From Diorhabda sublineata (Eukaryota > Arthropoda > Insecta > Coleoptera > Chrysomelidae): a stretch of DNA of 64,000 bases. The DNA is taken from NCBI RefSeq assembly GCF_026230105.1, contig NC_079476.1, forward strand, positions 28,200,559 through 28,264,558, read 5' to 3'. Shown piece by piece: positions 35,375-47,958 of this stretch. Below the pieces are notes generated by a model, which worked only from the letters and a program-made list of their open reading frames with translations, did not search any database and was not told where the DNA came from. Numbering within the stretch: the first letter of the stretch is position 1; each line of letters begins with the position of its first letter. Both the position numbers and the translations under genes were made by a program.

Positions 35375-37071
35375 AAGATGCAAACTAATCGCTTCCCTGG
35401 TTTTCCCACAGTGTTTGTTATTTTATACTGCTATTAATATTTTCATTTATTTCCAAAGTAATTGTATTGTTGATTTCTTACAATAGTAAACGAATTAGCC
35501 CAGTATTTTTTTCGCTCTTTTCTTAAGAGTATTTACATGCATTTTTTTCCCAAGTAATTGTATTGTTGAGTTCCTACAGTAGGAAACGAATTGGCTCAGT
35601 ATTTTTTTTTCTCTTTTTGTAGTATGTAGATATAAAAGTTTTACATGCATTTATTGTACAAAGTCATATTTTGTAATAAACTGTGATTATCTTATAATAA
35701 TGAAAATGCTTATTTTATCTACAATTTGTGATAAAACTGCCTACCAAGTCTGAAGAAAGATGTAGTTACCACTGAGAATAAAGACTCATGACTTTTTTTC
35801 ACTAAAAATGTCTTATTAGTCTCAAGGATTTTTTAATTCATGCAGATATATGTTATGTTTTACACTTTTGTTCTTATTTTTGTACTTGTTTTATAAAAAA
35901 TAAAGAGATTTTGAATGATTAATAACTGGAGTTATCTATAAAAACCTGAAATATTTCGGTGCAAGATAGGATCATCTTGGAGTTTTGCTCATAATTACTT
36001 ATAAAAAATAATAATGGTATAGAGAGAGGGAAAACCCTCTGTAAATCTATAGAGTGGTACTTTTATTGTAATGATTCGTGCAAAATTCAAAAAATTCGCA
36101 TAATACAACCATCGGATATCAATTGAAGAGAAAAGCATAAACTTTAATCAGATCTCCTGAGAAATCGGTTCTTTTGAAATAAACCAGTCTTGAACTGGAC
36201 AAGCGATATATACAATGCTGTGTCATAAAAAAAATTCCTCATACGACCCCTCGTTTCTGACATAGGCCTTTGAAATTGCGAAATCAAATCAAATCAAGAA
36301 GAATATCTAATACCGTAATAATAACTTCACGGACGTATATAGTAATATGTTTTTTTTTCATGCTCTTTTTGGTTTTAAATAAAAAGCAAAATTTCATTAA
36401 AATATGAAATAAAAAACGACATAGCTTCTTTGATTATCCCCTTATTATTTAAAAAAATAAAAATTAACAGAAGTCACTAAGGTAACATTGTAAACAAAGG
36501 CAGATAAACAGATATTGATTTTTTGGAAGTATTGGAATTGGGAGTACAGTAAAGTACAAGGATACCATAAAGTGCCATTTTCCGAACTCAAATTAGTACT
36601 ATAAAGTCGACTTTACAGTACAGTATGAAAAAAATATAGTTTCTAAATTAAACATTCGAACATAATGAATATTTGATGAATAATTACGTATATCCATGTA
36701 GTGTGTTTGACAGAACAAATAATTCTACTATTTGAAGGCCAAGGGCGGCCAATGGTTAACAATACTTATCTTTTACAGACACAACCTATACAATATAAAG
36801 ATAGCAAAAATAAACTTTCAATCAATTTTTTAACAAAAAAATAGTCATTGTTTAGCTCGATAAAATATATAACCGAAAATACTTAATATCAAAAACAAAA
36901 AATTTATATCAAAAACGTTAGTTGGTTATCCTACAACTTATAAAATAAAAACAAAAAAAAAAACTATAATAAATGTTCGAAGTGGATTTTTCATCAAAAA
37001 GGTACTCTTTGTACTCGTTAAAATTTATGGTTCAGGGCATAGCTTATAAAAAGACATTCTTAAGAAAATTA
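35375..37071. other. no recognised gene
   Basis: AT-rich, with several A or T runs. 35490-35530 and 35555-35610 share a diverged duplicated segment (AATTGTATTGTTGA..., AGTAAACGAATT or AGGAAACGAATT, CAGTATTTTTTT), a local tandem duplication of about 95 bp. No coding trace. Confidence 0.45.
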
Positions 37072-37718
37072 TTATGAATTGTAATTACATAGCATCACAA
37101 TGGTCATCACAAAGTTTATTCTATCGACCATTTCGTTCCTTCTGTTTACCGGTGTTGGATATACCAAACTTTCAAAATACCCCTTAAAAATTGTATTTAA
37201 TTGAGGGGAACGAGGTGGCCATGCAAACGGACTTCCCCGATCAAAACATCTATTAGAGAAAATGTTATTAAAATCATTTTGGAGAAATTCGGTGATCATT
37301 CGGGTTATTATGAAAAAATTTGAACCTATTAAATTATTACTCATTATTTTTCCCCACCCATTAAAACAAAATCGATGTTCATTCTTTGTTTGAATTGTAC
37401 CGTGAGGATTTTCATCTGCCCATAAATGTATATTATGGCAATTCACGAAACCGTCTTGTGTGAAACAGTCAACAGTACTTTACCAACAAATGTATTATCC
37501 ACTCATTATTTATTCAGAAACCAATGAGCGTAGGTCAGTCTTGCTGGATAATCATCTACTTCCACTAGGAAGGGACACCTAAAATATACAGTCGGGTATA
37601 ATTCTGCCAGAAAGCGTTCAGAATACAACTTTCTTGCTTCTGGCGAGTTACCAGAGGCCAAATCATATATCAAATGCATGTCGGCATATTCACTAAAGAT
37701 AAATTCTAATTCTACCAA
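37072..37718 (-). pseudogene. Tc1/mariner-type transposase with DUF4817-like N-terminus, deleted
   Basis: The minus strand starts at 37718 with FSEYADMHLIYDLASGNSPE and ARKLYSERFL, a DUF4817-type helix-turn-helix found at the N-terminus of some insect transposases. It continues VDDYPARLTYAHWFLNK and then, after stops, DGFVNCHNIHLWADENPH and CFNGWGKIMSNNLIGSNFF. The last block AWPPRSPQLNTIFKGYFESLVY has the normally catalytic SPD changed to SPQ. The second DNA-binding unit and the middle catalytic block are missing. Dead copy. Confidence 0.78.
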
Positions 37719-37795
37719 ATTGAATCTTTAAATACGATGTGATAATTATTAATGTTAGGTTTTGAAAAGATTGACAGCAAACGGACATTGACAAA

Positions 37796-38044
37796 TTAAT
37801 TTACTTGCAAATTTAATTGAAAATCACGTATTAGCTTATTTGACAGTAACCTACTAGATGAAAAATAATTATTAATCTCCTCAAGTTTCTCCTTATACCA
37901 GTAATATGATCTATGATATCCATTGATTAGGTCTTCAAGAAACGTTTGTGTTTTAATACCTCCTGTAAGTATTTTCAATAAATAGATACTATTTAGGTTA
38001 ATTTCCTGAGAATGTCTCTTTATGGCGAACGGTTTCCTTGCCAT
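37796..38044 (-). other. 82-codon unrecognised open frame
   Basis: The frame encodes a basic, hydrophilic peptide with YHRSYYWYKEKLEEINNYFS and no known motif. It lies just upstream of the Tc1 relic on the same strand and might be part of that element. Not counted as a gene. Confidence 0.2.
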
Positions 38045-38183
38045 GTGAAACGATATAAAAATCTGTATATCTCCTAAGCCATGAATTTTATCGAGTTTAA
38101 TAAAGCGTACCTTTTTGTTGAAAAATCGATTGAAAAAATATTTTTTCTATTTTTAGATTGTACAAGTTACAGAATACCATTAG

Positions 38184-38275
38184 GCATGAGCGGCCCCTGG
38201 CTTTCAGACAGTAGTGTAGAATTATTTATTCCGCACACCCACACTACATGGAAATACTTAATCATCCATTAGAAA
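38184..38275 (+). repeat. fragment of a Jockey-type LINE 3' end
   Basis: CATGAGCGGCCCCTGGCTTTCAGACAGTAGTGTAGAATTATTTATTCC-type sequence here matches 50803-50880, which directly ends the Jockey relic at 50075. It contains the last ORF2 codons and the start of the 3' UTR. Confidence 0.65.
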
Positions 38276-39539
38276 TTCATAATGTTCGAATGTACAATTT
38301 AGAAAATATTCTTAAATATCTGTTCTGAATTTGCACTTTAAATGCTTTTAACTCGGAAACTAGGGGCATAGAGATACTTTTAAAAATAAAAAGATTGTCC
38401 CAAGTTGTGCACGGAAGTTCTGTTATTATATTCACTGTCTACCAGGAGATAGAAATTTCTCTTATTGTCCCCAACTATTTCTTTCCCATCAATATTATAA
38501 CTGATCGCAACTATCCGATTAATTTTGGGTTTAATTCGTCTGATTTATTGTAAACAGCTCCAGCGAAAAACGGAATCCAATTTATTTTCAAATATTCTGT
38601 ATCTATAGGAAACCTGCTATTATCGTAGATTCCACGTATTGTGAAGTTACAATGTCATAAACCAGTTTTTATATTTCAAATGGGAGCTTGTATTTTCCAC
38701 GTGAATCTTTGATTTAAGTTTTAACTAATATACAGCTGCGATTTTAAAGATTTTGCGTAGTTTTCTAAAAATTCCACACCGTAATTATTTCTCATTTTTA
38801 GCTTGTTACCGTCCATCATACACTGCTCAAAAACTTCCAATTGAACTGGATTGATGTAAATTAGGTATATTGATTTAGCCAATTTTGATTAGTCCTTGCA
38901 TGTTATTCAGACCAAAACTTTTGTTTTGGTCTCAATTAGCTAATTAGGGAGGCAGTTGCATTAGATATGGATATCCATTGAAATCACGCAGCAGACAAGA
39001 GCTTTAACAGCGAATTTTCCTTTTTCCCCACCACGTGTATGTATGTATGTATGTTTGGATTTGAGGTCTCGTATAAACCACGACCCAAAGGATCTATTTT
39101 GTTCTCCTTTCTTACAGCGATACTGTAGAACCCAGTGTTAACATCAATCCCATCATAAATCTTTTGGAACGGCATCTAAATGATTTATATTATTTTAACT
39201 ATACCTATGATATCAATGAAAAGATAACTTATTGCTCACACAATTTTTTTACAATGATTCTATGTTTACTCTATTTTTTCTACAGTCGCTAAAAAGTGTA
39301 GAAAATATCTATCATTTTAGTAATTTTTTTCTTATTGTTAAGATCACTTTTATTGTACAATACCTATTCATGCCATTGCGACATTTTCATAACAACACAA
39401 TCAAAATATTCACTTTCTAAAAGGGAATAGTTTTCTTTTTGTTTTTCATATTAAAATATTTGATTTATTAAGTATTGATTTCAACGGAAAATGAAGATTC
39501 AAAAGGTTAAATACACACTTCTAGATATTGTTCAAAAGC
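38276..39539. other. no recognised gene
   Basis: AT-rich. An ATGT tetranucleotide run lies at 39037-39053. Small frames at 38984-39175 (minus) and 39232-39420 (plus) carry no known motif. Confidence 0.4.
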
Positions 39540-40465
39540 TTCATATGTTCGTAATAATTTGCTGCCAATCACATTAAGACATAAATATGCTTACATTAAC
39601 GTTATGCATTGGAGAATGCAAGATTTATCTGATGATACTTCATTCCTTTTAAACAGTTATCACGAAAATAAGAGCCATAATATCATGGTCCCAGTATGCG
39701 ATATTGAGGAGAACCATAATTATACAAAGGTGTGTTGATATATCGAAATTCACGGACGAAAATCGAAAAAATCAATTTCAATAACTTAAACTTTCCAAGG
39801 AATTCAATAATTTATAAAATATGCACCTGCTAAAAAGTATTTGTTGGTATCTATTAGTCGTTCAGGGGCATGCTTTAGTGAAGAACGAAACGAAAATTAA
39901 GAATTGAAAATCTCAATCCGACCCATTCATAAATATTATTAGAAACTGAAGCCAAAGTTGGAAAAATTTTTATAGTCACAAAAGAATTCTACCAAATTAA
40001 AAAAAATATATACAAATCTTCACGAACGAGACACTTCTTTTTTAAATTACAGAGTGTAGAAAACAGCCAGTGAAAATGAATCAATTTGGTACAGTAGGAA
40101 ATGATCAAGCAAAAATTTTGCAATTACCGAATCCGTAATTATGTACTCTTTCTGGTTAAGTAATATGTCACCATTTTAGTTAATGCAGATGCAGATCTTA
40201 AACACTATTGGGATTGGAAATGCATCAAAGTTTCTGAATCTATTAGAATTAAAATTTTAAAAAAGTGAACAGGATCTATTCAACCTCCGGCGCTGCTAGA
40301 ATTTGATTGGAACAATCAATGCTGTAGAAGCTTAATACGTTTCGCATCAACGATCTCAGCTAATATTTCAATTACCGGAAATGTTGGAACAAAATGATCC
40401 GCCAGGAATTACTTTACAAAATTGTTCAAATATAAATGTTAATTACCATTTTAAGAAAAACATCA
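39540..40465 (+). pseudogene. Crypton tyrosine recombinase, degraded near-full copy (copy D)
   Basis: No long frame survives, but following the three frames gives blocks in the same order as copy C: LSDDTSFLLNSY, SQYAILRRTIII and VDISKFT, KSKKSISIT, FIKYAPAKKYLLV, SGACFSEERNEN (catalytic Arg position occupied by Phe-Ser), FIVTKEFYQIKKNIY, RHFFFKLQS, GTVGNDQAKILQLPNP, VNADADLKHYWDWKCIKVSE, and a tail LQNCSNINVNYHF. The histidine of HGGW and the nucleophilic tyrosine are lost. It is older than copy C. Confidence 0.68.
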
Positions 40466-41183
40466 AAATGAATCAATGTAATTCAATGTATTATATATAA
40501 AAACAACGCATCCGTAGAACAAAAACAGTATAAGACGTGAGAAAATGTGTCTCACTTGAGACTCGCCGATGACTCGTACCATGAAACTTTAGAAAAATAA
40601 GCTGGGAAACGACATTTACATTATTATGTTTTAGAAAGTACTTTATAATGAGAATTTTGCACTTTATTTGGTTTCTCTAACTTAATTACTGCACATTTAA
40701 TTATCAAAATTTGAATAAATCTGTCGATAAGTTACTTTATCAGAGCCGATAGGCTGATTAGAGAATTAATTCCACATAAAACGTATTATTATTACGCCTT
40801 TGCTGTTAGAAGTGTTTTTTGAAATTTCAAAATATTCAATATAAATTGTATTGTATTGAATCTGTACAAAATTGAAAAATACAACAATAAATACATCACC
40901 AAATAAAGTATTCATTAGTGTGTCAGAAGGAGAGAAAATACTGTGGTGTAATGCAACGAAGAGCGAAAAGAAAATAAACAAAGTTCTGTCGAGTAAATGT
41001 AATCGTAATTTTTAATTAATCAAGATAACTAATACGGCAGTATTTTTGGTTATTATGCTACTGCTAAATTCTTGTGATAAAAATGAAATTGGAATAATGA
41101 CAGGTTCATTTCCAAATTATTTTAGAAATCAGAACACAGAGCCATGTAATAGATAATTTTTTTAAGTAAATATTAATATAAAT
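40466..41183. other. no recognised gene
   Basis: AT-rich; a 71-codon minus frame at 40766-40981 has no recognised motif. Confidence 0.4.
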
Positions 41184-42735
41184 CTGTGATTCCTAAAATG
41201 GTCCACCAGGGATCCACGGGAGACTCGATGTGGGTCTTCGTTAGGATCCACAATCGTAACCGGGGATCCATGAAAATTTATATGGTTTCTATAATGAACT
41301 TTATTTGAGATACTCTAAAGAATTCCTTTGAGCAAGAACACTGTACTAAAATGAAGTACTAAAATGAGCTCTGATGTTGAAAGTTTCTTGTGTGATCATA
41401 TGCGAACAAATCATTTTTCTATTTAACTAGATTCAACTTTACCTGGGAATGAAGCATTATTATTGGCATAAGTTCGATTTGTTATGAGAAATCTATGAAG
41501 TTCGCGAAAACTTTAGAGATAAAAATTGAATTTGAATTAATATTTAATATTCATAAGCCATCTAAGAAGCGTTATACTATTATATAGGTAAATAGGTAAT
41601 TTTAATTCACTGTGTTATCCACCAGAAACATTTAGTAGCAAAAAATTTTAGTAAAAGATTGCACCAATCGTTTCAATTTGTGATTAATGCAGTTATTAAA
41701 ATAAGAAGAAATGTATGCTTATTTCCAGAATTGTGCAATGAAAATGATAACTACTTCCAACGATTGTTGTTACATAACGAAGTACGCTGGTTGTCGAAAG
41801 GAACATATTTATTAGGATTTCATTGAAGTGAAGTTCCTGATTTAAAAGAAAACCTGATCAATTTTAAAGCAGACATCGCATATTTGACAGATATATTAAA
41901 AAAATTAGTAACCTAAACAATTTCAAGTGGACAGCTTCAATTTACTGAAAACAAATGTAATTTCAGCTTTTCTTGATTAATTTTATGGAGGAAAAGATTG
42001 GTCACCGCGAATTTTCATAGTTTTCAAACTTGTCGCAGGTAGAATGCATTGATAAAGATATTCAAACAAGCGTTCAACATTTGCTGCCCTGCATGATGAT
42101 TTTAAAAATAGATTAGAAGTTATTATGTCAATGGAAATACTATCATGGATAATAAATTCATTTAATAAATCGAATGTGGAGGATGTGATACGAGACGAAC
42201 TACTCGCGCTTATTACTAATGCGGAGCTGAGAGTGACATTTTAAAGAGAGTATCCAAAATTTTCGCTGCAGGTTGATATACCCGAAAAATATACTGGACT
42301 GGGGAATTGTGCAAAAGCTTCTTATCTCGTATCCCTCGTCATATTATGTCGAAAAAGTTCTAGTGCCGTTACAAACTTATTAACAAAAAAAGCAGCATAT
42401 CGAATATCACAGAACGGGGAGACTTGTAGTTATTCCTCACAAAACTCAAACCAAATATTGATAATTTGCTGTCAATCCATCAAGTACATCAGTCTCATTG
42501 AAATTATATTTTTTCACAATCATCATAGTAAAAGTTACATTACGTTATGAGTGTTCCATTTTGATTACATTACGACTTATTACTATTTTTATTATAACAA
42601 TAATAATGAATAATGTACTCTTTTATCTATTATTTTTACCACTTCGAATGGGAGATTTTCCTTATAAAATTTATGAGCATTGATTGGCTCTTGTGCTCTG
42701 GGTCGCTCTAGATTTCAAAAAAGTAAAGTTGGATG
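41184..42735 (+). mobile_element. hAT element with ZBED5/SCAND3-like transposase relic
   Basis: The left end CTGTGATTCCTAAAATGGTCC resembles hAT termini of the CAGTGNTTCCCAAA type. Coding blocks follow: SDVESFLCDHMRTNHFSI (about 41370), LFPELCNENDNYFQRLLLHN and EVRWLSKGTYLL (about 41720-41820), LKENLINFKADIAYLTDILK, and at the end a C-terminal dimerisation block NITERGDL..FLTKLKPNIDNLL (about 42400-42480). This is the order in animal hAT proteins of the ZBED5/SCAND3 type. The BED zinc finger is not seen, and stops and frameshifts are frequent. The right end near 42735 is inferred from the decayed sequence around 42700. Confidence 0.75.
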
Positions 42736-43289
42736 GAGTCACTTTTCCGATTGAATTATGAAATAGGGAATTTCTAGCATCCGGAAACGGAATCAGTATT
42801 GTTTTCATCACAAACATAAACGTTTATCTTCGAAATTTGGTTATCTCCAGTTCAACGGAATCATTTTTTATCAAAATCAGATCAACTTTCTCTTATAAAT
42901 TGAATTAGAAAAAACTTGGAGGAAAATGTTTTCTTTGTGAAGATATATCTATGAAATTTTTGTACTGTAATTTTATCACGTGAGTTATTTTTCAGTGCAA
43001 GAATGATAAATGATAAAAAAGTCAGCAGCATATGGTACCAAAATGTCAACGATAGTGAATGGAATGAAATAGAAACGGATAGGAGACTATACAAAAAAAG
43101 AGGAAAAAATTAGGACTCCGGCACGTGGTAAATTTTAAAACTAAAGCCGATAGAAAAAATTAAAAAAAGTAAACTAAAATTGTTAATTAGGCAGTGCTCG
43201 TTTTACTAATCCAGAAGGGCTTAAATAAAAGACAAAATAATATAAAATAATAAATGTTTCGTCAAAAGGATTGTAGACTCGGGGTTACT
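42736..43289. other. no recognised gene
   Basis: AT-rich, no coding trace; the 70-codon minus frame at 42882-43094 is unrecognised. Confidence 0.4.
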
Positions 43290-43490
43290 TTTTCACATAT
43301 CACCAAAACATGGAGAGATTTATGGTAAATGTTTGGAAGCATTTCCTTCCTAATCTCCAGCTCTTGAAAAAGGAAAAAGTCGCTGGATGCTAAGTCAGGC
43401 GTTTATTTTGAATGCATTCCTGTGAAGTTTGATAATAAACAGCCTCATCAATAGTGGTTCCTAATTACATAAACTTAATTAGGAAGAATA
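43290..43490 (-). pseudogene. mariner transposase fragment
   Basis: On the minus strand, IDEAVYYQTSQECIQNKR is followed with a deletion by LASSDFFLFQELEIRKEM, which resembles the mariner block before and after the middle and last catalytic residues (SPDLAPSDFxLFP). Too short to place in a subfamily. Confidence 0.5.
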
Positions 43491-45574
43491 CTCTCAAAAC
43501 ACAGTAAGCATACCTTTGCTGTTGCTGAACGTTAGTTTGGATTATTTTCATTGATTTGTTGAATAAATAAATTCACGATTCATATCCTGTCATAATTAAA
43601 AATAGTATCTCCTTCATGACCCAAAGTCTCAGTTATGAAAGACTGTAAAACAGTTTCTGTAGACAAAGTTGTTGTGGTGGACCTACGAATTTCTCTAGCC
43701 ATTGTGTCAATTTGTTGAATAAGGTCGTCTGTAATGACAAATATTGATCTAAAACACACAAAAATATGGTGATAGGAAAACGCTAACATTTGAACAAAGC
43801 ATGAAATGAAAAGGGTTAAAGACTGATAGCGCCGGATGGTAATTTATTATTTTATACTTACAAAATAAAGTGATTAAAACATTATCATGCGATTATTGAA
43901 AAAACTTGCTACTCATCGGAGACCTGGAAGTATTCTATATTGATTTATAATCGTGAAAATTAATGGAATCAAACTCTACCTGGGCAAAAAGTAACAGTAT
44001 ACATCTAATGTATCTAAATCACTTTGTTCAATATAAAATAGATTTAAGTGAATAATATTGTTCGACCTACATGTCACTGAAATTATATCCCTACATTTTT
44101 CTAATAAAACAAGAAAAAAATGTTACAATCCTGTACTCTCATCTGCATATTTTTATATGTAAGCGCCCTTGAATTGTGTGTACGAAGTTACACATCTCAA
44201 ATCAACACGTGGGTGTTAAAGGCTTTGATAACCAAATCAATCACGGTTGTACTCCAGCAATTAAACAAATTTGATAGCAGGAGGAACATCCTAATAATAC
44301 CTAAACACTAATTTTAGAAATAGGTGTAGTATTTGGGTATACTAATACAAAGGGAGACCGGAAACTGAACTATTTTTAATCAATAATGTTCGTCATTAAG
44401 AACGTTTACTATTTAGTGTGCAAATTCCAATGCTGCAACGAGCTGCTCCACTGAAATGATTACTTCGTCATTCAAAAAAACTACAAAACCGTTCTTACTG
44501 AAATATTTGTCTTTATTATGATTCAAATATCCATAATTGTAAGCTGTAACCATAGTTTCTAATCGCTTTATACTTTTATGGAATTATTATTTCTCACTGT
44601 AGGACTCATTCCTACTGCTGATCCAAAGTACATCATCGCCACTTACCCATTCCATATACTTCCTCTATATCAGTTATGAATTTATCTAAAGTATTAACAA
44701 AATTTGATGTATCTTGTATAATTATATATCACCTTTTTTTCATCTTAAAAACCCATTTCTGTAATAAATTGGGGTTCCATCTATTTCGTTAATTGAAATT
44801 CACAACTTTCTCACGACTCTTCAAAAATACATACATTTCTATTAGATATTAGATTAAAGAATAATATCATTTGTTCTGCGAAATCCACGGCATGTTGACT
44901 AATATCTGTATTTTCGGAATCCACGGTCCTTGAACGATCGTTAGATTCAGATTGAGTAGAAAACAGAAGGGGCACGTTGTATAGCAACCACTAAACAAGT
45001 CCCTAAATCACCAAATATTAATGACTGATATTTCGTGTTATGTTTGTAAAGTTTCTTCTAAGAATAAATTCGAATAACAATGAAAGCATAATTTTGAAAT
45101 TGTGAAATCAAGAAAACACTATAATAAAACACATAGGGCTTTTATGAAATGGAGAAATATTAATGAAATAAAATCTTTTCGTTACAAAGTGGCATATTTT
45201 CCAAAACTTTTCGAAAACTATGAATCTTCGTTCTTGTCGAAGATATACTCAGTGTTAACAAGCATTAAATAATGTAATAAATATAGAATATTCGAAACTG
45301 TGATTTTTTAAAACGAAAAGTTGTTATATATTTCTTTGAATTCCATTTCTAATAAAAAAAAATAAATTTTTCCTTATTTCAAATATTAAGTTATTTGTAG
45401 TTTTATTAGGGTTTGCAAAATTAGAAGAAAGTTCTAGTTTGATTTTAATCTCATTTTGATATTCATGATGAAAGTGATCTATTGATCAATATAAATACGC
45501 AAATTGTCAATGCCAATACGATATTTTGATAAAGTCGAAACGCCAAATTCTTTTGAAAATTATTAAGAAAACTA
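43491..45574. other. no recognised gene
   Basis: A 63-codon plus frame at 44120-44311 begins with a hydrophobic stretch (LICIFLYVSALEL) like a signal peptide and contains TAT|GTAAGC, which could be a splice donor, but nothing confirms a gene. The minus strand at about 44830-44410 is open in pieces (FVNTLDKFITDIEEVYGMGK; MVTAYNYGYLNHNKDKYFSK) and may be a decayed unknown coding sequence. Confidence 0.3.
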
Positions 45575-45615
45575 ATTTTGAAACAGAAGAGACCTAAAAT
45601 CAAGAACATTTGGAA
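45575..45615 (+). repeat. solo arm of the hairpin MITE
   Basis: GAAACAGAAGAGACCTAAAATCAAGAACATTTGG-type sequence matches the right arm of the hairpin found three times at 24001-25432. The other arm is not evident, though weak similarity may extend leftward. Shows the MITE is dispersed rather than confined to the array. Confidence 0.8.
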
Positions 45616-45911
45616 ACATAAAAGTAGGAGGTTGCATTAATGACACGCATAATTGATGCTTGTCGTAGTGACATGCTCCATGGAATAGGAAGACATTCAA
45701 AACTTTGAATCATCTCTCCTAATTACCGTATCTACACTAAAACAAAAACTGTTAGAAAATTTCTTTGACATCTCCATCTTTTTTCTTGGCTTATGAACAA
45801 GGCAAGTGTACCAAACAGAAAATATATATTAACAAAATTTAATATATGTGAAAACAAATATCTTTCCATTTAAAGTTATCGAATGCAAATATATACACAG
45901 ACTATAGCTTC

Positions 45912-46170
45912 CATTGATTTTCTGCCACCCTGCTAGCTGACGCTGGTGGAGAAATTACTTCTTTTAAGCGACACGGGGGGCTGCAAGAGCAAGTCGGTAA
46001 CAGAAAGCTACATGTTTGATTATATGACAAACAAAATGTATACGGTAAATAATCAGTCGCTTTAATTTTGAACAAACATCATCAAATATTCATACTTTAT
46101 GTGCAGTCAAGAGTCAAAACTATCAGTAGCAATTATAACTAATTGCACTTACGTCATAATTGATTTTATC
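45912..46170 (+). pseudogene. Crypton tyrosine recombinase, C-terminal fragment (copy E)
   Basis: SATLLADAGGEITSFKRHGG is followed in another frame by CKSKSVTESYMFDYMTNKM, giving the conserved histidine box and the presumed nucleophilic tyrosine in ESY. A weak ITNCTYVII near 46140 may be the Asn/Cys tail. The upstream HxxR box and everything before it are missing. Part of the same family as copies A to D. Confidence 0.68.
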
Positions 46171-47599
46171 GGAAAGAAAATTTAAACTATAGGCTCTTAT
46201 CTAAATGTTTTTTTTATAATGAATTTGTTTAAATTTCAAGTGTGTGTTGTATAGTCGTCGAAAAAGTATAGTCTTCTACTTGCGTATAGTGGCTCGTTTA
46301 GTAATTTTCTTCCTTGTAGATAATATTATATACTCGTTTCTAATTTTTATCGGCCTAATCTCCTCCTATCGTGCACTGCATTAAAGCCAATCCGCATACA
46401 GTTAGAGCATTCTAGCGAACCATTTTTTCGATAACTGAATATAAGTAAAGGTCAATTTTCAGGAAAAATAAGAGTTACCTAACCATGTGAAAAAAGTATC
46501 TAGAGAATTTATTATATTATAGCCACTGTATATTTCACACAAATATTGTGTTTTGTGACGTTGTATAATGCTTTTGTATTTATTAGGAAGAAGTCCTTGT
46601 TTTTCACTTGATGTTGTCAGTTTGACCAAAAAATTCCATTTTTCATGTCAATGCTCTCCCATTGGGGAACAAATAGTTTCTGGAAACGAAAAAGAAAAAA
46701 CCATTTCTTGAACAATACAAATGTAACGCGAAACTGTCGGGTATCTAGATTAGAATTATTTATATCCAGTAATAAAATGAGAGCTTGGTCATTTTGCTGT
46801 CGTATTTTTTATTGATATTTTTGATAAATGGTCAACTGGTGGATTTAATAACAGGATAAAATACTCATTAATCAAAAATTCCAGAAGTCGTTACAATAAC
46901 TGTTCCAATCTATATAGTTTTACGTAGAAGAAAAATTGTTATTGAGGAACTACTACTAGCTATTAATTATATTAAATATCTCTACTAATGATACGGTATC
47001 AATTAGAAAAACCAACTCGAAAAATATGAAGTGGCAAGAAGTAAAAAAGGACCAAAAAAAATATAAAGGAAAATAATAGTATGAAGTAAATACAATTTCC
47101 CAAAAGGTTTCCTTCACTTCAATAAGATTCAAATTTTAAATATCCTTGTAAAGTACATTTTGTCTTAAAGCTACTGCTATAGCTCCTCCAGATTTAAGCG
47201 AAAATGTACAATTATCCACCAAGAGATATCTGAATTGATATTCTGAATTTTTCAACGGAACTGGTTTGAATTTCTTGGGATTATACTGTATACCCTTTCA
47301 TTTAGGTAACCCCATAGAAAAAGTATATGCAGGTTTAGTAACAGCTGCATCCAGCTCTGGTCTTGTACAGAGCAGTAACCGTACCATTCTATTGTAACTG
47401 ACTTTCAAGTTGTTGTGAAACGTTCAAATGCAAAACCTAGGGACTCACTGCTTTTTGGTATAATCTAAATTGAGTAACAGAAGTAATTACCGGGCTGTTT
47501 ACCTGTTACGTCTGATATATATACAAAAGTACAAATTTTAGAGGTATTTGCTCTTTATAAACGACGTAAGGATCAACAGTTTTTAACTCAGCATTAGAA
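46171..47599. other. no recognised gene
   Basis: AT-rich. The part from about 47100 probably includes degraded 5' sequence of the LINE that follows, but no motif could be read. Confidence 0.35.
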
Positions 47600-47958
47600 T
47601 ACATGATGAGGAAAATTCATAAGAGGAATTCAAGGTTGAGTGGTGGACAAATTATCGCCTACGCTGATGATATAGTAATTGAAATTAAAAGAAGAATACG
47701 GATAGGTTTGGAAACCTAGAAACCTTAGAAAAGTCTAAGTACCTCGGCATTTTGATCAATAAGAGAGGAGATACGAGTCCTGAGGATGAGGAAAAAATAA
47801 TTAATACAAATAGAGCCCTCCATGCTAATAGGATATTATTCGAAAGTAAATTACTCACAAAACGAATGATGAAATGGGATCCCAGTGGTAGAAAAAGACA
47901 CGATAGGTTTAGCACAGGAAATAGGAACTTGTGGCGGGATATAACTGAGAAGGTTTAG
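47600..47958 (+). pseudogene. LINE reverse transcriptase relic with YADD
   Basis: The plus strand encodes RKIHKRNSRLSGGQIIAYAD followed by DIVIE, the RT catalytic YADD box. After a short deletion comes KYLGILINKRGDTSPEDEEK and NRALHANRILFESKLLTKR, the thumb-side region of insect LINE ORF2. Fingers, endonuclease and C-terminus are absent. Confidence 0.72.

Noticed and set aside
44120..44311. Small secreted protein
   Set aside because: The hydrophobic start could be a signal peptide, but no cleavage context, polyadenylation signal or homologue was recognised.
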